Assembly (NCBI GenBank): GCA_018224415.1
Contig: JAGTUZ010000209.1
Location: 1-6,127 of the forward strand
DNA: 6,127 nucleotides
Direction: 5' to 3'
Source: Bacteroidota bacterium
GTDB taxonomy: Bacteria > Bacteroidota > Ignavibacteria > SZUA-365
The notes under the pieces are model-generated. The model was not told the origin of the DNA. It did no database searches and was given only the letters and a program-made list of their open reading frames with translations. The translations under genes were made by a program, and so were the position numbers. Below are positions 3,665 to 6,127 of the stretch, in pieces (the stretch's first letter is position 1; each line of letters opens with the position of its first letter).

Positions 3665-6127
3665 GTTACCACGGATTCCAGTGCTTCGAAGTACTTCCGG
3701 ATCAGCACCTCGTAATCCCGTGCATACCCCTCGTTGACTGCCTTCTGCAGGTCGGAACGGAGGCCGTCGCGGGGGTCGAGGAGATTCGGATCGATCTGTC
3801 CGGGACTCCGCCGGGCCACGTCCTCGCCCGTGCGTGAGCGGCGGCGCTTCTCCCAGTCGCGTTCGCGCATGGAACGCGAGGCGTCGAGCAAACGCGAGAG
3901 AATGCGCTCCTGCTTCTGCAGGGTGTTGGGATTGACGTTTTCCTGCTGCATGTCGCGCACGACTTCCTGCATTTCCTCGGCGATGCGATCGAGATCGCCG
4001 AGCAGGCGCTTCCCCTCGTCGCTGCGCTTGGCTTCCTCGTTGAGTTCCTGCAGTGTCTTCTGCACGGCCTTCTGCTGCTGCATCATTCGCTGCATCTGCT
4101 GACGCTCCTGCTGTGATGAGCCGCCCTGCGAGGGCGAAGGCATGCTCTGGTTGATGTCCATCTGCTGCTGCGCCATCTGGCGGAGTTGCTGCATGAGCGA
4201 TCCGCCCTGCGAACTTCCGCTCTGGGAGGACTTCTGCATGCTGTCGGAAATCCGTTTCGCCGCCTCGTTGAGTTCGGACATGGCACCACCCTGCTGCTCG
4301 CCGCCGGCGCGCTGGTCGCGGTTCTGCATGCTCTCCATCGCCTCCTTCATCTGCTGCATCGCCTTGCCGAGATGCTTGGCCATTTGCTGGTCGACGACGA
4401 AGGTTTTTTTCGCCAGCTCCATCATCTGGCTGGCGGTCTGATTGAGCTGCTCCATGAGTTGCTGCTGCTCGCGCATGGCCTCGCGGTACTGCGGAGAATT
4501 CTGCGGCAGCTTCTGCACGGCGTTCTTGAGATCCTCCTGCCGCTTCGACATCTCGAGCACTTCCTTGAGCGCCTTCTGGAACGCGCGCTGCACCATCTGC
4601 TGCATGTTCTCGTTGAGCTTCTTCTTCACCTCCTCCATCTTCTTCTGCATCTTGCGCATCTGCTCGGCGGTTTTCTTCTGCTGCTTGGAGGCGCCCTGGC
4701 AGTTGCCGCCCTGGCACATGGAGGCGGAGTTGTTCATCTGTTGTTCCATCTGCGAGCGGTTCATTTCCGACATGGCCTCGCGCATTTCGTCGAGTGGCAT
4801 TTCCTTCGGGAACTGCTCCATCATCTCCTGCAGCTCCTTCATCTCGCGCTGCATGGCCTCGGCCTGCTTCTGCATCTCCCGCTGCTCCTGCGCGAGCTGG
4901 TCGAGCTGCTTCTGGTTGTTCGGGTCCGCGTTCTCCGTGCGCTGTGCGAGATCCTCCTGCTGCTTCGCCATTTCCTCGGCGCGCTTCGCCAGCTCGTCCA
5001 CCTTCTGCTCGATCTGGATGCGCTTGAGCAGGTCGATAGTGCGCTCGAGGCTGTTGCGGAACTGCTCCTCGTTGAACTCGAAATTTTCCATCGCCTTCTT
5101 CATCTGCTCGGGACTCATCTGCTGCATCATCTCGTTCATCTTCTTCTGCATCTCGCGCAGCTCGGGCGCGTCGACTTCCTTCATCAGCTCCTGCAGCTCT
5201 TCGTATTTCTTCAGCGTCTCCTCGGAAACCATGTTCTGCTTTTCCATGTCGCGCTTGAGTTCGGCCATCTGCTCGTTGACCTTCTGCACGTCCTTGACCA
5301 TCTGCTCCTGGCGCTTCATCAGCTCCTCGAGCTTCTTCTGTTGCTGCCAGTCCATCTTTTCGGCGTTCTGCTGCTTCATCTCCTGCCGCAGCTTGTTGAG
5401 CTCCTTCTGCACGTCCTCCGCCGCCTCGAGCGTTTTCTCGAGGTCGTCAACGGCCTTCTCCTGCTCGGCGTCGGCGCGGGCAAACACCTCCTCGAGCGAC
5501 GGCAGGCGCAGCGAATACACCTGGCTGCGGCCGACCTTCGGACCGTTGACATTGTCGTTGTCATACACCTCGACGTAGTAATTCACCACATCCTCGGGCA
5601 CAAGATTCAACGACGTGAGATTCCAGATGAAGGGCACTTCCATCTGCGTGGCGCGCGCGGAGGACAGGGGAATGACAATCGACGTGTACTCCTCCTGCGG
5701 TTTCTCGTAGCGCGAGGCGACGAGGCGGTATTTGAGCACGAGCTTCGAGAAACCGTAGTCGTCGCCGATGCCCATGAGCATGGCAAGACGCATGTTCTCG
5801 TCGAGATTCGTGTTCCGCCCCGGCTCGAGCACGTCCACCGTCGGCGCCATGTCGGGCACGACCTTCAGCGCGTACTCGATGGGATTGGCGCCGGTGATGC
5901 CTCCCGCGTCGCGCAGAGCGACGTGATACGAACCGTCGCGCCGCAACGAGAATGTCGCGCGGGCACGCGTGCCGTCAAGCGTGGCGGCGACTTCCTGGCT
6001 GTCGGCGAAGACCAACGTGGCGTTCGAGACTTCCTTGTTGAGCGTCATTTCGATGGAAACGCGTGTGCCGGCGAGCGCCGTCACGTCGCCCACGTTGTCG
6101 TCGAGGTAGCGCGGCGGCAGTTTGGTA
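3655..6127 (-). CDS. DUF4175-like giant coiled-coil protein, C-terminal part (5' end cut by window)
   Basis: The frame is open from the window edge to TAG at the complement of 3655-3657, giving 823 visible residues; the N-terminus lies outside. A GTG at 6091-6093 is internal, since the conserved beta domain is already under way. Residues ~1-210 are beta-rich and Ig-like (LAGTRVSIEMTLNKEV; YHVALRDAGG; a GIGDDYGFSKLVLKYRL segment; YYVEVYDNDNVNGPKVGRS), matching the pattern before the coiled coil in DUF4175 proteins. Residues ~211-770 are an almost continuous coiled coil rich in Gln, Met, Glu and Lys. A Gly/Ser/Gln linker region (~625-670) breaks it, as does a CQGGNC pair (C471, C476). The last ~50 residues (DPRDGLRSDLQKAVNEGYARDYEVLIRKYFEALE) form a conserved-looking C-terminal helix pair. 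In the family an N-terminal membrane anchor usually precedes, placing these domains outside the cytoplasm; function is unknown. Other long frames here are by-products of GAG/CAG/ATG-rich codons. Confidence 0.72.
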   Translation of the reverse strand, partial: TKLPPRYLDDNVGDVTALAGTRVSIEMTLNKEVSNATLVFADSQEVAATLDGTRARATFSLRRDGSYHVALRDAGGITGANPIEYALKVVPDMAPTVDVLEPGRNTNLDENMRLAMLMGIGDDYGFSKLVLKYRLVASRYEKPQEEYTSIVIPLSSARATQMEVPFIWNLTSLNLVPEDVVNYYVEVYDNDNVNGPKVGRSQVYSLRLPSLEEVFARADAEQEKAVDDLEKTLEAAEDVQKELNKLRQEMKQQNAEKMDWQQQKKLEELMKRQEQMVKDVQKVNEQMAELKRDMEKQNMVSEETLKKYEELQELMKEVDAPELREMQKKMNEMMQQMSPEQMKKAMENFEFNEEQFRNSLERTIDLLKRIQIEQKVDELAKRAEEMAKQQEDLAQRTENADPNNQKQLDQLAQEQREMQKQAEAMQREMKELQEMMEQFPKEMPLDEMREAMSEMNRSQMEQQMNNSASMCQGGNCQGASKQQKKTAEQMRKMQKKMEEVKKKLNENMQQMVQRAFQKALKEVLEMSKRQEDLKNAVQKLPQNSPQYREAMREQQQLMEQLNQTASQMMELAKKTFVVDQQMAKHLGKAMQQMKEAMESMQNRDQRAGGEQQGGAMSELNEAAKRISDSMQKSSQSGSSQGGSLMQQLRQMAQQQMDINQSMPSPSQGGSSQQERQQMQRMMQQQKAVQKTLQELNEEAKRSDEGKRLLGDLDRIAEEMQEVVRDMQQENVNPNTLQKQERILSRLLDASRSMRERDWEKRRRSRTGEDVARRSPGQIDPNLLDPRDGLRSDLQKAVNEGYARDYEVLIRKYFEALESVVTEE

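Noticed and set aside
3557..4717. A 386-codon minus-strand frame ending in GGVEGGVE repeats
   Set aside because: It is a shifted frame of the DUF4175-like gene running through the tandem array; composition (Ala/Arg/Gly-rich) is typical of a GC-rich shadow frame.
4442..5578. A 378-codon plus-strand open frame rich in Ser, Cys and Phe, opposite the coiled-coil gene
   Set aside because: It is the antisense of Gln/Glu/Met/Lys-rich codons, which gives Cys/Ser/Phe-rich low-complexity translation with no domain; the opposite strand has clear coiled-coil coding.

Overview
The window most likely comes from the Bacteroidota/Chlorobiota side of the FCB group. It is GC-rich by eye. The two large genes, each cut by a window edge, look like families I associate with that group: a DUF5686-type outer-membrane barrel protein and a very long Gln/Met/Glu/Lys-rich DUF4175-type coiled-coil protein. 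One upstream region also carries a Bacteroidota-style -7 box (TAnnTTTG). This placement is inference from family recognition; no rRNA or other marker is present.

Layout. Bases 1-1329 (+) hold the C-terminal part of the DUF5686-like barrel protein. Bases 1330-1577 hold a long imperfect hairpin (element A) between convergent gene ends. Bases 1578-2309 (-) encode a family 2 glycosyltransferase of the dolichyl/polyprenyl-phosphate sugar synthase type. Bases 2310-2715 lie between divergent starts and hold a candidate promoter for the glycosyltransferase and a second long hairpin (element B). Bases 2716-3012 (+) encode a 98-residue MTH1187/YkoF-type thiamine-binding protein. Bases 3019-3420 (-) encode a GxxExxY protein with a PD-(D/E)XK-like core. 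Bases 3421-3654 hold a C-rich tract, one solitary repeat arm (C) and a 12-bp tandem array. Bases 3655-6127 (-) hold the C-terminal part of the DUF4175-like protein, whose stop codon lies inside the last tandem unit.

The genes do not form an obvious operon: strands alternate (+, -, +, -, -) and the predicted roles (surface barrel, glycan or lipid-sugar transfer, thiamine binding, nuclease-fold accessory, envelope coiled coil) are not one pathway. Three of the five touch the cell envelope. What ties the window together is the non-coding DNA. One ~80-bp repeat arm occurs five times: as two inverted pairs that form long hairpins around unrelated loops (64 and about 140 nt), and once alone beside the tandem array. 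The arms lie directly against the stop codons of three genes and about 14 nt before the start codon of a fourth. Arm-to-arm differences favour G-U pairs in the plus-strand RNA, and one base pair is swapped in a compensatory way between A and B. This element family is the most interesting content here.
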